A stretch of DNA of 64,000 bases from Rhodobacteraceae bacterium HTCC2083 (lineage in GTDB: Bacteria > Pseudomonadota > Alphaproteobacteria > Rhodobacterales > Rhodobacteraceae): the NCBI GenBank assembly GCA_000156115.1, contig DS995276.1, forward strand, positions 2,070,226 to 2,134,225, read 5' to 3'. Every line of letters begins with the position of its first letter. Position 1 is the first letter of the stretch. Below the pieces are notes generated by a model. That model searched no databases and was not told the DNA's origin. It saw only the letters and a program-made list of their open reading frames with translations. A program made the translations under genes and the position numbers. Of the stretch, positions 44,977 to 54,705 are shown in pieces.

Positions 44977-46413
44977 ATGTACATCGGGCTTGATCTGGGC
45001 ACGTCATCTCTGAAAGCAATTTTGATCGGGACAGATCAACGCATTCTGGCGGAGCACGCGGTTCCTTTGACCGTCTCCCGCCCGCGAGAAGGCTGGTCAG
45101 AACAGGATCCGAACCAATGGTTTGCCGCCTTGGACACTGCTATGAAAGCCCTTGGCGCGGCGTACGGTTTGTCTGCCGTGCGTGGCATTGGCCTCGCAGG
45201 TCACATGCACGGCGCGACCCTGCTAGATAGCGGCGACAACGTGCTCCGCCCATGTATTCTTTGGAACGACACGCGCGCTGCAGATGAAGCGCGCGCGCTC
45301 GATAGTGATCCGCAATTTCGTGAGCTTTCTGGCAACATCGTCTTCGCTGGCTTCACCGCGCCCAAAGTCGTTTGGGTCAAGAACAACGAACCTGAACATT
45401 TCTCCAAGCTCGCCAAAGTCCTCCTCCCCAAAGATTACCTGCGCCTTTTGCTAACGGGCGAGCACGTCGCGGAGATGTCTGACGCCGCTGGCACCAGCTG
45501 GCTCGATGTGGCGAAGCGCGATTGGTCAGATGCTCTTCTCAGTGCATGCGATTTGACCCGCGATCAGATGCCCCGTCTTGTTGAGGGTTCTGAAAGTTCC
45601 GGCACTGTCAAAGACATTCTAGCCCAAGATTGGGGTCTCCCTAAGGGTGTCGTCGTGGCTGGTGGAGGTGGCGACAATGCGGCCTCTGCCATAGGGGCTG
45701 GTGTTGTAAGCAAAGGCGATGCGTTTGTTTCGCTCGGCACGTCAGGTGTGCTGTTTGCGGCCTCTGACGCGTATCAGCCAGATGCTGTAAGTGCTGTGCA
45801 TACGTTCTGCCATGCGCTTCCTGACACATGGCACCAAATGGGTGTGATCTTGGCGGCCACCGATTCTTTGCAATGGCTTTCGCGCCTCACAGGGCAAAGC
45901 GCCGCTGATCTCACGCTTGACCTGGGCCCACTGCAGGCACCGTCACGCACGCTTTTCCTACCCTATCTAGGCGGCGAGCGCACACCGCACAACAACCCAA
46001 GTATGCGCGGTCAGTTTCTGCATTTGGATCAAGCCACGGATGCGCGCGAAGCCGCGCGTGCGGTGGTTGAGGGCGTTACATTTGCCTTTGCAGATTGCCA
46101 TGACGCTTTGCGCTCTACTGGCACGGTGATCGAGCGCGCACTCGCACTCGGTGGTGGGGCGAAATCTGACTATTGGCTCAGCGCAATTGCCACGACATTG
46201 AACCTACCCTTGATGCTCCCCCAAGCGGGTGATTTCGGTGCGGCTTTAGGGGCTGCACGCCTCGGAATGATGGCGGGATGCGGCGCAGGCATCGAAATCG
46301 CCGCGTTGCCGCCCATCGAGAAAACCATCCAACCCCAGAGCGCGCTTTCAAACGCATTCCAAGACACACACGCGCGCTACCGCGCTGCTTACTCCGCTCT
46401 AAAGGATCTCTAA
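44977..46413 (+). CDS. xylB: Xylulokinase
   Basis: The 478-residue FGGY-family kinase phosphorylates D-xylulose to xylulose-5-phosphate. Seen: N-terminal phosphate loop [18 protein letters not shown] near 73, C-I-L-W-N-D-T-R near 92, [12 protein letters not shown] near 230, and [10 protein letters not shown] near 388. The ATG follows the xylG stop with no gap. It is next to xylA, as the pathway demands. Confidence 0.94.
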   Translation: MYIGLDLGTSSLKAILIGTDQRILAEHAVPLTVSRPREGWSEQDPNQWFAALDTAMKALGAAYGLSAVRGIGLAGHMHGATLLDSGDNVLRPCILWNDTRAADEARALDSDPQFRELSGNIVFAGFTAPKVVWVKNNEPEHFSKLAKVLLPKDYLRLLLTGEHVAEMSDAAGTSWLDVAKRDWSDALLSACDLTRDQMPRLVEGSESSGTVKDILAQDWGLPKGVVVAGGGGDNAASAIGAGVVSKGDAFVSLGTSGVLFAASDAYQPDAVSAVHTFCHALPDTWHQMGVILAATDSLQWLSRLTGQSAADLTLDLGPLQAPSRTLFLPYLGGERTPHNNPSMRGQFLHLDQATDAREAARAVVEGVTFAFADCHDALRSTGTVIERALALGGGAKSDYWLSAIATTLNLPLMLPQAGDFGAALGAARLGMMAGCGAGIEIAALPPIEKTIQPQSALSNAFQDTHARYRAAYSALKDL

Positions 46414-46414
46414 C

Positions 46415-47716
46415 ATGACGGACTTTTTCAAAGGTATTCCCGCGATCAAATATGAAGGTCGCGAGAGCGATAATGATTTCGCATTCCGTCACTACAACCC
46501 CGACGAATTGGTTCTGGGTAAACCAATGAGCGAACATTTGCGTTTCGCTGCCGCTTATTGGCACTCTTTTGCGTGGCCCGGTGGTGATCCTTTTGGCGGA
46601 CAAACGTTTGAGCGACCTTGGTTCGGCGACAGTATGGGTGATGCGCGTTTGAAAGCGGATGTGGCGTTTGAGATGTTCCAGATTTTGGGCGTGCCCTATT
46701 TCTGTTTCCACGACGCCGATGTGCGCCCCGAAGGCGCTAGCTTTGCGGAAAGCACGAAGAACCTAGAAGCTATCGTTGACTACTTCGGCGAAAAGATGGA
46801 CGAGACAGGAATTAAACTCCTTTGGGGCACGGCCAACCTCTTTTCGCACCGTCGCTTTATGTCGGGTGCGGCGACGAACCCTGACCCTGATATTTTTGCG
46901 TATTCTGCCGCGACGATCAAAACCTGTATGGATGCCACGATCAAACTGGGTGGCGAAAACTATGTGCTTTGGGGGGGTCGTGAAGGCTATGAAACACTGC
47001 TCAACACCGACATGGGTCGTGAACGCCAACAAGCGGGCCGCATGTTGCAAATGGCTGTCGACTACAAACACAAGATGGGTTTCAAAGGTGCGATCCTGAT
47101 CGAACCTAAGCCGCAAGAGCCCACAAAACACCAGTACGACTACGATGTTGCGACGGTTTATGGCTTTCTGAAAGACTTCGGTCTTGAGGGCGAAGTGCAG
47201 GTGAACATTGAACAAGGCCATGCGATCCTCGCAGGTCATTCGTTCGAGCATGAACTGGCCCTTGCGCGCGAGCTGGGTATTTTTGGCTCAATTGATATGA
47301 ACCGCAACGACTACCAATCTGGCTGGGATACGGACCAATTCCCGAACAATGTGCCAGAGATGGCGCTGGCCTATTACGAAGTGCTGCGCGCGGGTGGGTT
47401 CAAAACAGGCGGCACGAATTTCGACGCCAAACTGCGCCGTCAATCGCTTGATGCGGAGGATCTGATCCTTGCTCATGTGGGCGGCATGGACGCCTGTGCA
47501 GCGGGCTTCAAAGCGGCGGCAGCGATGCTGGAAGACGGTAAGTTAGAGGCCGCACGTGATGCGCGTTACGCGGGTTGGGAAAGCGCAGCTGGCAAAGCGT
47601 TGCTGAGCAGCGATCTAGATGCGATCTATGATGATGTCGTGGCCGCTGGCCTTGATCCGCAGCCGCATTCGGGTCGTCAGGAGCGCTTGGAAAACCTTGT
47701 GAACCGCTACCTTTAA
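46415..47716 (+). CDS. xylA: Xylose isomerase
   Basis: The 433-residue TIM-barrel enzyme converts xylose to xylulose. Catalytic His in F-C-F-H-D-A-D (near 100), metal-binding [10 protein letters not shown] (near 230), [12 protein letters not shown] and N-R-N-D-Y-Q-x-G-W-D-T-D match class II xylose isomerases. It is the last gene of the xyl operon and its stop overlaps that of the convergent fbp. Confidence 0.95.
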   Translation: MTDFFKGIPAIKYEGRESDNDFAFRHYNPDELVLGKPMSEHLRFAAAYWHSFAWPGGDPFGGQTFERPWFGDSMGDARLKADVAFEMFQILGVPYFCFHDADVRPEGASFAESTKNLEAIVDYFGEKMDETGIKLLWGTANLFSHRRFMSGAATNPDPDIFAYSAATIKTCMDATIKLGGENYVLWGGREGYETLLNTDMGRERQQAGRMLQMAVDYKHKMGFKGAILIEPKPQEPTKHQYDYDVATVYGFLKDFGLEGEVQVNIEQGHAILAGHSFEHELALARELGIFGSIDMNRNDYQSGWDTDQFPNNVPEMALAYYEVLRAGGFKTGGTNFDAKLRRQSLDAEDLILAHVGGMDACAAGFKAAAAMLEDGKLEAARDARYAGWESAAGKALLSSDLDAIYDDVVAAGLDPQPHSGRQERLENLVNRYL

Positions 47717-48720
47717 GCGTTGTCGTGAAAGCCATCAATCCGCGCGACTTCGTTTTTTGATCCCATGATCACAGGCACACGCTGATGGTGTGATGTTGGT
47801 GTGACATCCAAGATGCGCTGCGTCCCCGTGGATGCAGCACCACCCGCCTGTTCCACGACGAAGCCCATTGGGTTGGCTTCATACATCAGGCGCAACTTGC
47901 CGCCAGTCGCGCGATTGCCGGCATCTTCGGGGTATAAAAATACACCTCCGCGCGTCAAGATACGGTGGATGTCAGCCACCATCGACGCGGTCCAGCGCAT
48001 ATTGGTATTTGCGCCGCGTTCGCCGTCCACGCCTGCAAGGCATTCGTTGAAATATCTGCGGATCGGTTCGTCCCAGAGGCGATAGCGCGAGGCATTGATC
48101 GCGAACTCATTGGTGGTCTCGGGAATCGTCATGTCGGGGAAGGTGAGGCGAAACTCGCCTGTGCCTTGCTGATGCGTGAAGCCATTGACGCCATGGCCAG
48201 TTGTGATGACGAGGGATGTGGAGGGGCCATAGACGGAATAACCTGCACAGATTTGTTCATTGCCAGGGCGCAGAACGGAGGCTTCGTCGTTCGGATCAAT
48301 CGGCTCTGCGATTTGAACGATAGAAAAGATCGAGCCTACAGAAAGGTTCACATCTAGATTGGACGATCCATCGAGGGGGTCAAAATAGACGATGTAGTTG
48401 CCTGCTTTGGTTTCTTTCTTGAGCCAATAGACGTCGTCCACTTCTTCGGACACCAAGGCCGCCACGCGCGAGCAATTGGCGCAGTGACGCACGAACTCTT
48501 CATTGGCGATCACATCAAGCTGTTTTTGCGTTTCGCCTTGAATGTTGGTGCTGCCGGCTGCGCCAAGGTTGTTTTGAAACGCCCCGTCACGCACATGGTT
48601 GGAAATGATCCGACAGGCGGTCGCGATGTCTTCCAGCAGAAACACCAAGTCCTTTTCCAGACCCGAATGACGATAATCATGGAGCAAGAACTGACGAAAG
48701 GTCATTTGGGCTTCTAACAT
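47713..48720 (-). CDS. fbp: Fructose-1,6-bisphosphatase, class I
   Basis: The 335-residue enzyme removes the 1-phosphate of fructose-1,6-bisphosphate in gluconeogenesis and the pentose cycle. Seen: E-E-V-D near 93 and the metal-binding [13 protein letters not shown] near 108-120, A-G-Y-S-V-Y-G-P, and [13 protein letters not shown] near 300. ATG 48720 has AAGGA 8 bases upstream; the frame is open to 48894 but the extra residues are not part of the family. Confidence 0.94.
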   Translation of the reverse strand: MLEAQMTFRQFLLHDYRHSGLEKDLVFLLEDIATACRIISNHVRDGAFQNNLGAAGSTNIQGETQKQLDVIANEEFVRHCANCSRVAALVSEEVDDVYWLKKETKAGNYIVYFDPLDGSSNLDVNLSVGSIFSIVQIAEPIDPNDEASVLRPGNEQICAGYSVYGPSTSLVITTGHGVNGFTHQQGTGEFRLTFPDMTIPETTNEFAINASRYRLWDEPIRRYFNECLAGVDGERGANTNMRWTASMVADIHRILTRGGVFLYPEDAGNRATGGKLRLMYEANPMGFVVEQAGGAASTGTQRILDVTPTSHHQRVPVIMGSKNEVARIDGFHDNA

Positions 48721-48861
48721 GGTCGGTTCCTTTGAGGAGATCGGGGTTGAGAAAGCATGTAACATAAGGGGCAGGGATGTCACCTCTACATCGGATGGAT
48801 CAAGTGACTTGATGAGCTGGCAAGTTTCAAAGGTGACCCAAGACGGTGTCATTTTCCCTCT

Positions 48862-49080
48862 TTGCCGTGGTTGATATTTGTTTCTTTGAGGCATATTATC
48901 GTGCGCGTCATACGTTTTTCCGAAAGGCTTGTTTTGTCAAACTTTGCCAAGACAGCTGAAAAACTGTGTGAAGAGTTGGACCTGTTCGGTGCCACATATG
49001 TGCCCGGTTCCATTACGATTGGTAACGTCCCACAAGATGTGCACACTGATTCTGGATTTGTCATTGCAACGAAGCCTTAG
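48862..49080 (+). other. Short open frame of unknown origin next to the Omp85 remnant
   Basis: A 72-codon frame with A-K-T-A-E-K-L-C-E-E-L-D-L-F and P-G-S-I-T-I-G-N-V-P-Q-D-V ends at 49080, immediately before the remnant that follows in the same direction. I do not recognise it. The codon use is ordinary and it may be a fragment of a gene broken in the same event, rather than a gene in its own right. Confidence 0.3.
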
Positions 49081-49548
49081 CGTACGCGTATCGAAGGTGG
49101 TGCGACGGCCGGATTTGGCGGCGATAATCCACGCGCGAGCAAGCGGTTTTCTCTAGGCGGCTCACGTCTACGCGGATTTGAACGCGGGTCTGTTGTACCG
49201 ACTGATTTCTGTGCCGGATGCGGGTCAAGTGGTGGCGATCAAACAACGGTTCTTGGCGGTGACTATTTCTGCGCGGCGCGCACGGAGGTGCTTTTGCCTG
49301 TCTTCCAGAACCAGCCCACGATTGAGACGTTCCTCCTCTACGATGTTGGTACGGTTTGGGGTATTGGTGCAAACATAGCTGCGGCTGGCATACTAAATTC
49401 GGGTATGTAAATCCGAACCTCTGCTGGTTTGGGTGTTGGCTTTGACACTAAACTTGGTAAGCATGACGCCTATTACGCTCTTTACACCGCCAGTGTCGCA
49501 AAGGATGTAAAACAAGAGTTAGGCCTAACATTCCGTGTTGATTTCTAA
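49081..49548 (+). pseudogene. C-terminal remnant of an Omp85/BamA-TamA-type outer-membrane barrel
   Basis: The frame shows R-F-S-L-G-G-S-R-L-R-G-F-E-R-G, a version of the G-G-x-x-x-R-G-F loop of surface-antigen (D15) proteins. It then gives G-G-D-Y-F-C-A-A-R-T-E-V-L-L-P-V, F-L-L-Y-D-V-G-T-V-W, S-A-G-L-G-V-G-F-D-T-K-L-G and ends L-T-F-R-V-D-F, the aromatic last residue of outer-membrane barrels. At least one in-frame stop (TAA near 49408) and a frame change near the start break it, and the POTRA and early barrel strands are missing. An essential BamA copy must exist elsewhere. Confidence 0.65.
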
Positions 49549-49590
49549 TAACTTCTGTGGATGTTTCGAGCAAGCGTGGGAGAGTGCAGC

Positions 49591-50511
49591 ATGCCAGATT
49601 TAGACCACAAAGCCTTGATTTCAAACCTGTCTGCACAAGAGCGCCAAGCCCTGCTCGCGCAGGACGATTTTCATGGCTTGCGACAGTTCGGACTGCATGC
49701 AGGCGCAATCGCCTTCGTCGGCGCATTGATCGCTATTAGCCAAAACCAAATATCTATCATTCTGGTGTTTTTATTAATGCTGTCGCAAGGCATCTTGATC
49801 TGCTTCCTGTTCACGACACTACATGAAACCGTGCATCGCACCCCGTTTAAGACGGATGCACTGAACGTTTGGGTCGGCCGCATCTGCGGGTTTTTGGTGT
49901 TTCTTGGCCCTGACTGGTTTCGCTATTTTCACTTTGCGCATCACCGCTTCACTCATGATCCCGAGAACGATCCGGAACTGGCTTCGCCCAAGCCTGAAAC
50001 CCTTTGGCAATATCTGAAATATCTATCTGGCTTGCCTGAAACGAAGGACCGCATCGTGACGCTCTTGCGCAATGCGATCTGGATCAACGAAGATACCTAT
50101 GTCCCCGCGCGCAGCCGTTCGAAAGTTATGCGTGAGGCCCGTATTCAACTGGCGCTCTACGGCGGTATTGTTGTTGTGAGTTTGCTCTTGCGGTCGCCGA
50201 TAGTGTTCTATGTTTGGCTTTTACCGATCCTGCTCGGCGCGCCGTTCTTGCGCGGCTATTTGCTGGCAGAACATGCGCGTTGCCCGAATGTGGCGTCGAT
50301 GCTGGAAAACACGCGAACCACCTTGACTAATCGGACCATACGGTTTTTGGCCTGGAACATGCCATATCATGTTGAGCATCACGCCTATGCCGCGGTGCCC
50401 TTTCACAAGCTTCCCGCGTTTCATGAACACATTCGTGCGCACATCGCGCATCTTGAAAATGGCTATGTGGCGTTTAACAAAAGCTATGTCGCAGAAAGCT
50501 TGAAAAAGTAA
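49591..50511 (+). CDS. Membrane fatty-acid desaturase family protein
   Basis: This 306-residue membrane protein has hydrophobic segments near 38-50, 55-75, 98-108 and 187-225 and the three His boxes of di-iron desaturases/hydroxylases: H-E-T-V-H (78-82), H-F-A-H-H-R-F-T-H (114-122) and H-V-E-H-H (260-264). It should introduce a double bond or hydroxyl into a lipid or carotenoid. I start at ATG 49591, with GGGAGAG 8-14 bases upstream, instead of the ATG at 49561. Substrate unknown. Confidence 0.88.
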   Translation: MPDLDHKALISNLSAQERQALLAQDDFHGLRQFGLHAGAIAFVGALIAISQNQISIILVFLLMLSQGILICFLFTTLHETVHRTPFKTDALNVWVGRICGFLVFLGPDWFRYFHFAHHRFTHDPENDPELASPKPETLWQYLKYLSGLPETKDRIVTLLRNAIWINEDTYVPARSRSKVMREARIQLALYGGIVVVSLLLRSPIVFYVWLLPILLGAPFLRGYLLAEHARCPNVASMLENTRTTLTNRTIRFLAWNMPYHVEHHAYAAVPFHKLPAFHEHIRAHIAHLENGYVAFNKSYVAESLKK

Positions 50512-50563
50512 TTATTTGACTTCAAAAGCGCGGCAAGCACGTCAGCGCAAGGATCAAGCCATA

Positions 50564-51316
50564 ATGATTGCCAATCTTATGATGTACGAACGTCCTGAAC
50601 TTCAGGGTGCACATGCTCGCTTTTGGGATTTGGTCCGATCCGCCTTAGCAGACAATGGAATTGCTGCGCCTGAAACGCTTTCGCAGGATGCGGATGCGAA
50701 TTCCGTTTGGACTGATCCCGAAATGGTTCTTAGCCAGACTTGCGGCATGCCATACCGGCTTTGGCTGCATGGTAAGGTTCAGCTGATCGGCACCCCTAAT
50801 TATGCTCTGCAAGGGTGTCCTGCGGGTTATTATCGCAGCGCCTTTGTTGTGCGTGCAGATGATCCACGCAAGGATCTAAAGGCTTATAAAGATGCGGTTT
50901 TTGCCTATAATCAAGCGCATTCTCAATCAGGCTATGCTGCCGCATTCTGGCATGTAAAACCGCTTGGTTTTTGGTTCGAACAAACATTCTATTCCCGAGG
51001 ACATGTGGCCTCTGCCAAAGCGGTGGCAGAAGGACAAGCAGATATTGCGGCGATTGATGCGCAAACCTGGCGTAATTTTGAACGGTATGAGGCTGTTGCC
51101 GCGCGTTTACGCGTGCTTGAGTGGACGATTCCAACGCCCGGCTTGCCCCTAATAACTGCGCTTGCTCAGGATAAGGACGCGATTTTTGATGTGGTGGCGC
51201 AGGCGATTGTCGCGTTGAACGATGCAGATCGGGCTTTGCTGGATTTCAAGGGCATCGAGCGCATTCCAGCTGACGCGTATTTGTCGATCCGCAATCCTGA
51301 TAAACAAACCCCGTAA
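50564..51316 (+). CDS. PhnD/phosphonate-binding-like protein without signal peptide
   Basis: This 250-residue protein has the type II binding-protein layout of the PhnD family (C-G-M-P-Y-R, L-I-G-T-P, Y-Y-R-S-A-F-V-V-R-A-D-D, A-D-I-A-A-I-D-A-Q-T-W-R). No signal peptide is visible and no phosphonate permease or ATPase is nearby, so it may act in the cytoplasm, perhaps as a ligand sensor. ATG 50564 has AAGGA about 10 bases upstream; an earlier codon at 50516 is possible. Short gap to the desaturase gene suggests an operon with it. Confidence 0.65.
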   Translation: MIANLMMYERPELQGAHARFWDLVRSALADNGIAAPETLSQDADANSVWTDPEMVLSQTCGMPYRLWLHGKVQLIGTPNYALQGCPAGYYRSAFVVRADDPRKDLKAYKDAVFAYNQAHSQSGYAAAFWHVKPLGFWFEQTFYSRGHVASAKAVAEGQADIAAIDAQTWRNFERYEAVAARLRVLEWTIPTPGLPLITALAQDKDAIFDVVAQAIVALNDADRALLDFKGIERIPADAYLSIRNPDKQTP

Positions 51317-51497
51317 GTTAGAACAGCCGTGCAATCGCAGAAATTTTGCCTATTACTGGTTACGACACTCTGTAAGCCTGTCGGTTATTGACTTTTGGAT
51401 GTCGCTTTCCCCTCGCAACTCTGCTCGTTTCGTGTTTCCCTAGCTAACAGCATCTTTTCGAGACTCACGCGAAAAGAACGCATAGGGAGACTACAAA
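51317..51497 (+). other. Region upstream of the betaine-binding-protein gene
   Basis: No gene is seen in these 181 bases. A stem-loop CTTTTCG-N9-CGAAAAG at 51454-51476 sits just before the AGGGAG ribosome-binding site and could be an operator or an mRNA structure. No clear promoter was found. Confidence 0.35.
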
Positions 51498-52475
51498 ATG
51501 AAAAAAATGGTAACTGGCGCAGCAGCAGCTGTCGCTCTCACATTCGGTGCGAACGTTGCACTGGCTGATGGCCACGCATGTGGCGACGTATCTATCACTG
51601 AAATGGATTGGGCCTCTTCTGCGGTTGTCACAGCGGTATCCAAGTTCCTTATGGAGCAGGGTTATGGCTGCAACGTACAGATTGTTCCATCCTCCACAGT
51701 TCCAGCGCTGACATCTTTGGCGGAAACAGGTGAGCCTGACATTCTGACAGAGGTCTGGGCGAACTCCACACCATCCTATGAGCCACTGCTTGCAGACGGC
51801 AAACTGGTCGAGCTGGCCAATGTTCTGTCCGACGGTGGTGTTGAAGCATGGTGGATCCCTGCGTATCTCGCAGAGAGCAACCCAGAGCTCACAACATGGG
51901 AAGGCATTATGGCCAACCCAGCGGCCGTTGGTGGCAAGTTCCACGATTGCCCATCGGGCTGGGCGTGCGACATCATCAACAACAACAACCTGAAAGCGTT
52001 GAACATCGACGGCACAGGTCTTGAGCGTTTCCAGCACGGCTCTGGTGAAACACTTCAGACGTCCATCGCGGCGGCCTATGGCGATAAAGCACCATGGCTG
52101 GGCTATTACTGGGCACCAACAGCTGTTTTGGGCAAGTACCCAATGGTTCAGGTTAAAGTTGGCGAGTACGACGCAGAAGCGCACTCATGTAACGGCGACG
52201 TTGATTGCGCGGATCCAAAGTACTCTGCTTATCCTGCGGCAAAAGTTGTGACAGCGGCATCCCAGTCGTTTGTTGACGAAAAGCCAGCGATTGCTGAGTT
52301 GATGAGCAAGGTTTCCTTCACAAACGCTCAGATGGGCGACGTGTTGGCTTGGCGCCTCGACAACAACGCATCCTACGATGAAGCGGCTGTGTACTTCCTC
52401 ACAAACAACCCAGACGTTTGGTCCGGTTGGTTGAATGATGATGCGAAAGCGAAATTGGCAGCGCTGATCAAATAA
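51498..52475 (+). CDS. Glycine betaine/proline ABC transporter, periplasmic binding protein
   Basis: The 325-residue OpuAC/ProX-type protein has a signal peptide (about 1-25, ending A-L-A) and conserved parts E-M-D-W-A-S-S-A-V, E-V-W-A-N-S-T near 84, W-W-I-P near 117, and W-L-G-Y-Y-W-A-P near 197-204; the aromatic residues of the last form the quaternary-ammonium box. It captures betaine-like compatible solutes for the permease/ATPase that follow. A strong terminator-like hairpin follows the gene. Confidence 0.9.
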   Translation: MKKMVTGAAAAVALTFGANVALADGHACGDVSITEMDWASSAVVTAVSKFLMEQGYGCNVQIVPSSTVPALTSLAETGEPDILTEVWANSTPSYEPLLADGKLVELANVLSDGGVEAWWIPAYLAESNPELTTWEGIMANPAAVGGKFHDCPSGWACDIINNNNLKALNIDGTGLERFQHGSGETLQTSIAAAYGDKAPWLGYYWAPTAVLGKYPMVQVKVGEYDAEAHSCNGDVDCADPKYSAYPAAKVVTAASQSFVDEKPAIAELMSKVSFTNAQMGDVLAWRLDNNASYDEAAVYFLTNNPDVWSGWLNDDAKAKLAALIK

Positions 52476-52494
52476 GCGACGCCAAGCAAAACAG

Positions 52495-52526
52495 GCCTTC
52501 CCGTCATTCACGGCGGGAGGGCTTTT
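52495..52526 (+). terminator. Terminator-like hairpin after the betaine-binding-protein gene
   Basis: Arms GCCTTCCCG (52495-52503) and CGGGAGGGC (52514-52522, one mismatch) are followed by TTTT. This looks like a rho-independent terminator with partial read-through that lets a lower level of transcript reach the permease and ATPase genes 50 bases further. Confidence 0.65.
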
Positions 52527-52575
52527 GTTATTTATAAGAATAATAAAATCTTCAAGGGACTGGGGAGAGATACAA

Positions 52576-53604
52576 ATGGCCTTTTATGATAGTGTGTTCA
52601 AAGCACTGGGCCTGTCAGATTGGTGCGGCTCGGAAAGCTCCAGCGCCCCAATGTCGATGGCAGATTTGCTCGCGCAAAGCAGCGGTGAAGCAACCAAGGA
52701 CGAGTTTTTTCCGTTTCCGTCTCTCGATAATCTCAACGAAAGCTGCTCTGGCATCATCCAATCGCGCGATGTGACCAAAGGCATCGAAGAGGGATTTTTG
52801 GCGGCCAAACCGATGCTGAAATCCATCCTTGATCCGATCACTCAGCCACTCAGCTGGCTGCTTGATGGGGCGCTTTGGACTTTTGCGGTAACGCCGTGGT
52901 TCATCATGGTGCCGATCTTGCTTGCGATCTCATGGTTCGCCTCGCGCTCTGTCGGTGTGACTGTTTTCGTCGCTTTCTCAATCTTCCTGCTCGGCCTTGT
53001 GGATCACTATGATGTGGCGATGCAGACGCTCTCGATTATCTTTGTGTGTACGGGAATATCTGTAATGCTTGGGGTACCCATCGGCATCGCGATGTCGAAA
53101 TCTGACAAGCTGCAACGCTCGGTCGTGCCTGTGCTCGATCTGCTGCAAACCTTGCCGACCTTTGTTTATTTGATCCCGCTGATCTTCTTGTTCTCGGTGA
53201 CGGAGTCCAAGCTCTACGGCATTGCGATTATCCTTTATGCCATCGTGCCTGTGGTACGTCTCACGGACCTTGGTATTCGCCTTGTGGATCAGGATGTGAT
53301 CGAAGCCGCGAACGCCTTTGGCATGAACTCACGCCAAAAATTGATGGGGGTTGAACTGCCTCTGGCGCTGCCAAACATCATGGCGGGCATCAACCAAACG
53401 ATTATGATGAGCCTTGCGATGGTTGTGATTGCATCCCTCGTGTCTGCGCCTGGTCTCGGTGTGAACGTTCTGCGCGGCATTCGAAACCTTGAACTCGGTG
53501 TTGGAATTGTTGCGGGCATTGGTATCGTTCTGCTCGCGGTTATTCTGGATCGCGTGTCCAAGGCCGCCTTGCAACGGGTCGATATGACCCGTGTGAAACA
53601 TTAA
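52576..53604 (+). CDS. Glycine betaine/proline ABC transporter, permease
   Basis: The 342-residue inner-membrane protein has a polar N-terminal region (about 100 residues) followed by seven or so membrane segments with the permease EAA-type loop (D-Q-D-V-I-E-A-A-N-A-F-G-M-N-S-R-Q-K-L) and the D-L-L-Q-T-L-P-T-F-V-Y-L-I-P motif of ProW/OpuAB. ATG 52576 follows GGGGAGAG. It works with the binding protein upstream and the ATPase 13 bases downstream. Confidence 0.9.
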   Translation: MAFYDSVFKALGLSDWCGSESSSAPMSMADLLAQSSGEATKDEFFPFPSLDNLNESCSGIIQSRDVTKGIEEGFLAAKPMLKSILDPITQPLSWLLDGALWTFAVTPWFIMVPILLAISWFASRSVGVTVFVAFSIFLLGLVDHYDVAMQTLSIIFVCTGISVMLGVPIGIAMSKSDKLQRSVVPVLDLLQTLPTFVYLIPLIFLFSVTESKLYGIAIILYAIVPVVRLTDLGIRLVDQDVIEAANAFGMNSRQKLMGVELPLALPNIMAGINQTIMMSLAMVVIASLVSAPGLGVNVLRGIRNLELGVGIVAGIGIVLLAVILDRVSKAALQRVDMTRVKH

Positions 53605-53617
53605 GGAGGTCGGAAAA

Positions 53618-54658
53618 ATGGCAAATGATCCTAAAGTCCGTCTTCGAGGCATGTACAAAATCTTTGGCCCTCGGGACAAAGAGGTGCTGCACCACGTTAA
53701 AGATGGCATGGGCAAAGAAGATCTGCTTGAGCAGTACAAACACGTGCTGGGCCTGCAAGACATCAATGTTGATATGCAAGCGGGTGAAATTACCGTTGTG
53801 ATGGGTCTCTCGGGCTCTGGCAAATCGACGCTTATTCGTCACCTCAACCGCTTGATTGAACCCACTGCGGGCGAGATCCTCGTTGATGGTATCGATGTGA
53901 TGGGCCTGTCAGAGCAAGAGCTGCGCAATGTGCGTCAGACCAAAATGTCGATGGTCTTTCAGAAATTCGCATTGTTACCACATCGCACAGTACAGCAAAA
54001 CGCGGCGATGGCGCTGAAAGTGCGCGGAGCGGATGAAGCCACTCAAAACGCGGAAGCGCGCAAATGGCTCGCCCGTGTCGGTTTGCAAGGCTACGAGGAT
54101 CGTTATCCCGCGCAGCTATCAGGTGGTATGCAGCAACGTGTTGGCATCGCGCGTGCGCTGACTGCGAACACTGATATCATGTTGATGGATGAGGCGTTTT
54201 CCGCCCTTGATCCGCTTATCCGCACGGACATGCAGAACCTCTTGTTGGAGCTGCAAGAAGAGTTGCACAAGACTATTGTCTTCATTACCCACGACCTTGA
54301 TGAGGCGCTAAAACTTGCGGATCACTTGGTTATTTTGAAAGACGGGGCGGTGGTGCAGCAGGGCGAACCGCAGGGTATTTTGATGAACCCGTGCGATCCG
54401 TATATCGAGGACTTCGTAAGCGACATTAACCGTGCGCGCGTGCTGCGTGTGAAGTCCGTGATGGCACCTCTGGAAGGTTCCGAGTTCGCGGGTGATGTGG
54501 ATATTGGTGATAATCTGGAATCGCTGATTGCGCGCTCGGAAGGCGATACGACCTTGCATTACCGCGTCATGGATGGCGACACGGCTGTGGGCGAGTTGCA
54601 CATGCGCGATTTGGTGAAAGCCTTGGTTCCGCGCCTGTCATCCACTCAAACGGGTTAA
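53618..54658 (+). CDS. Glycine betaine/proline ABC transporter, ATP-binding protein
   Basis: The 346-residue ATPase carries Walker A G-L-S-G-S-G-K-S-T (near 65), Q-loop F-Q-K-F-A, signature L-S-G-G-M-Q-Q-R-V-G-I-A-R-A-L, Walker B I-M-L-M-D-E-A-F, and switch His. Residues 270 onward form the regulatory CBS-type tail seen in ProV/OpuAA, shorter than in E. coli ProV. It is last in the betaine transporter operon and is followed by a strong hairpin. Confidence 0.92.
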   Translation: MANDPKVRLRGMYKIFGPRDKEVLHHVKDGMGKEDLLEQYKHVLGLQDINVDMQAGEITVVMGLSGSGKSTLIRHLNRLIEPTAGEILVDGIDVMGLSEQELRNVRQTKMSMVFQKFALLPHRTVQQNAAMALKVRGADEATQNAEARKWLARVGLQGYEDRYPAQLSGGMQQRVGIARALTANTDIMLMDEAFSALDPLIRTDMQNLLLELQEELHKTIVFITHDLDEALKLADHLVILKDGAVVQQGEPQGILMNPCDPYIEDFVSDINRARVLRVKSVMAPLEGSEFAGDVDIGDNLESLIARSEGDTTLHYRVMDGDTAVGELHMRDLVKALVPRLSSTQTG

Positions 54659-54664
54659 TATCTG

Positions 54665-54697
54665 ACCAAGCTGCGCTGTTTAAACACGCAGCTTGGT
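54665..54697. terminator. Strong bidirectional hairpin between proV-type gene and cydB remnant
   Basis: Perfect 11-base arms ACCAAGCTGCG and CGCAGCTTGGT flank an 11-base loop that itself holds the palindrome TGTTTAAACA. It lies 6 bases after the ATPase stop and before the stop of the convergent cydB remnant. No T run is present. It probably ends both transcripts. Confidence 0.65.
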
Positions 54698-54705
54698 TAC
54701 GCGCG

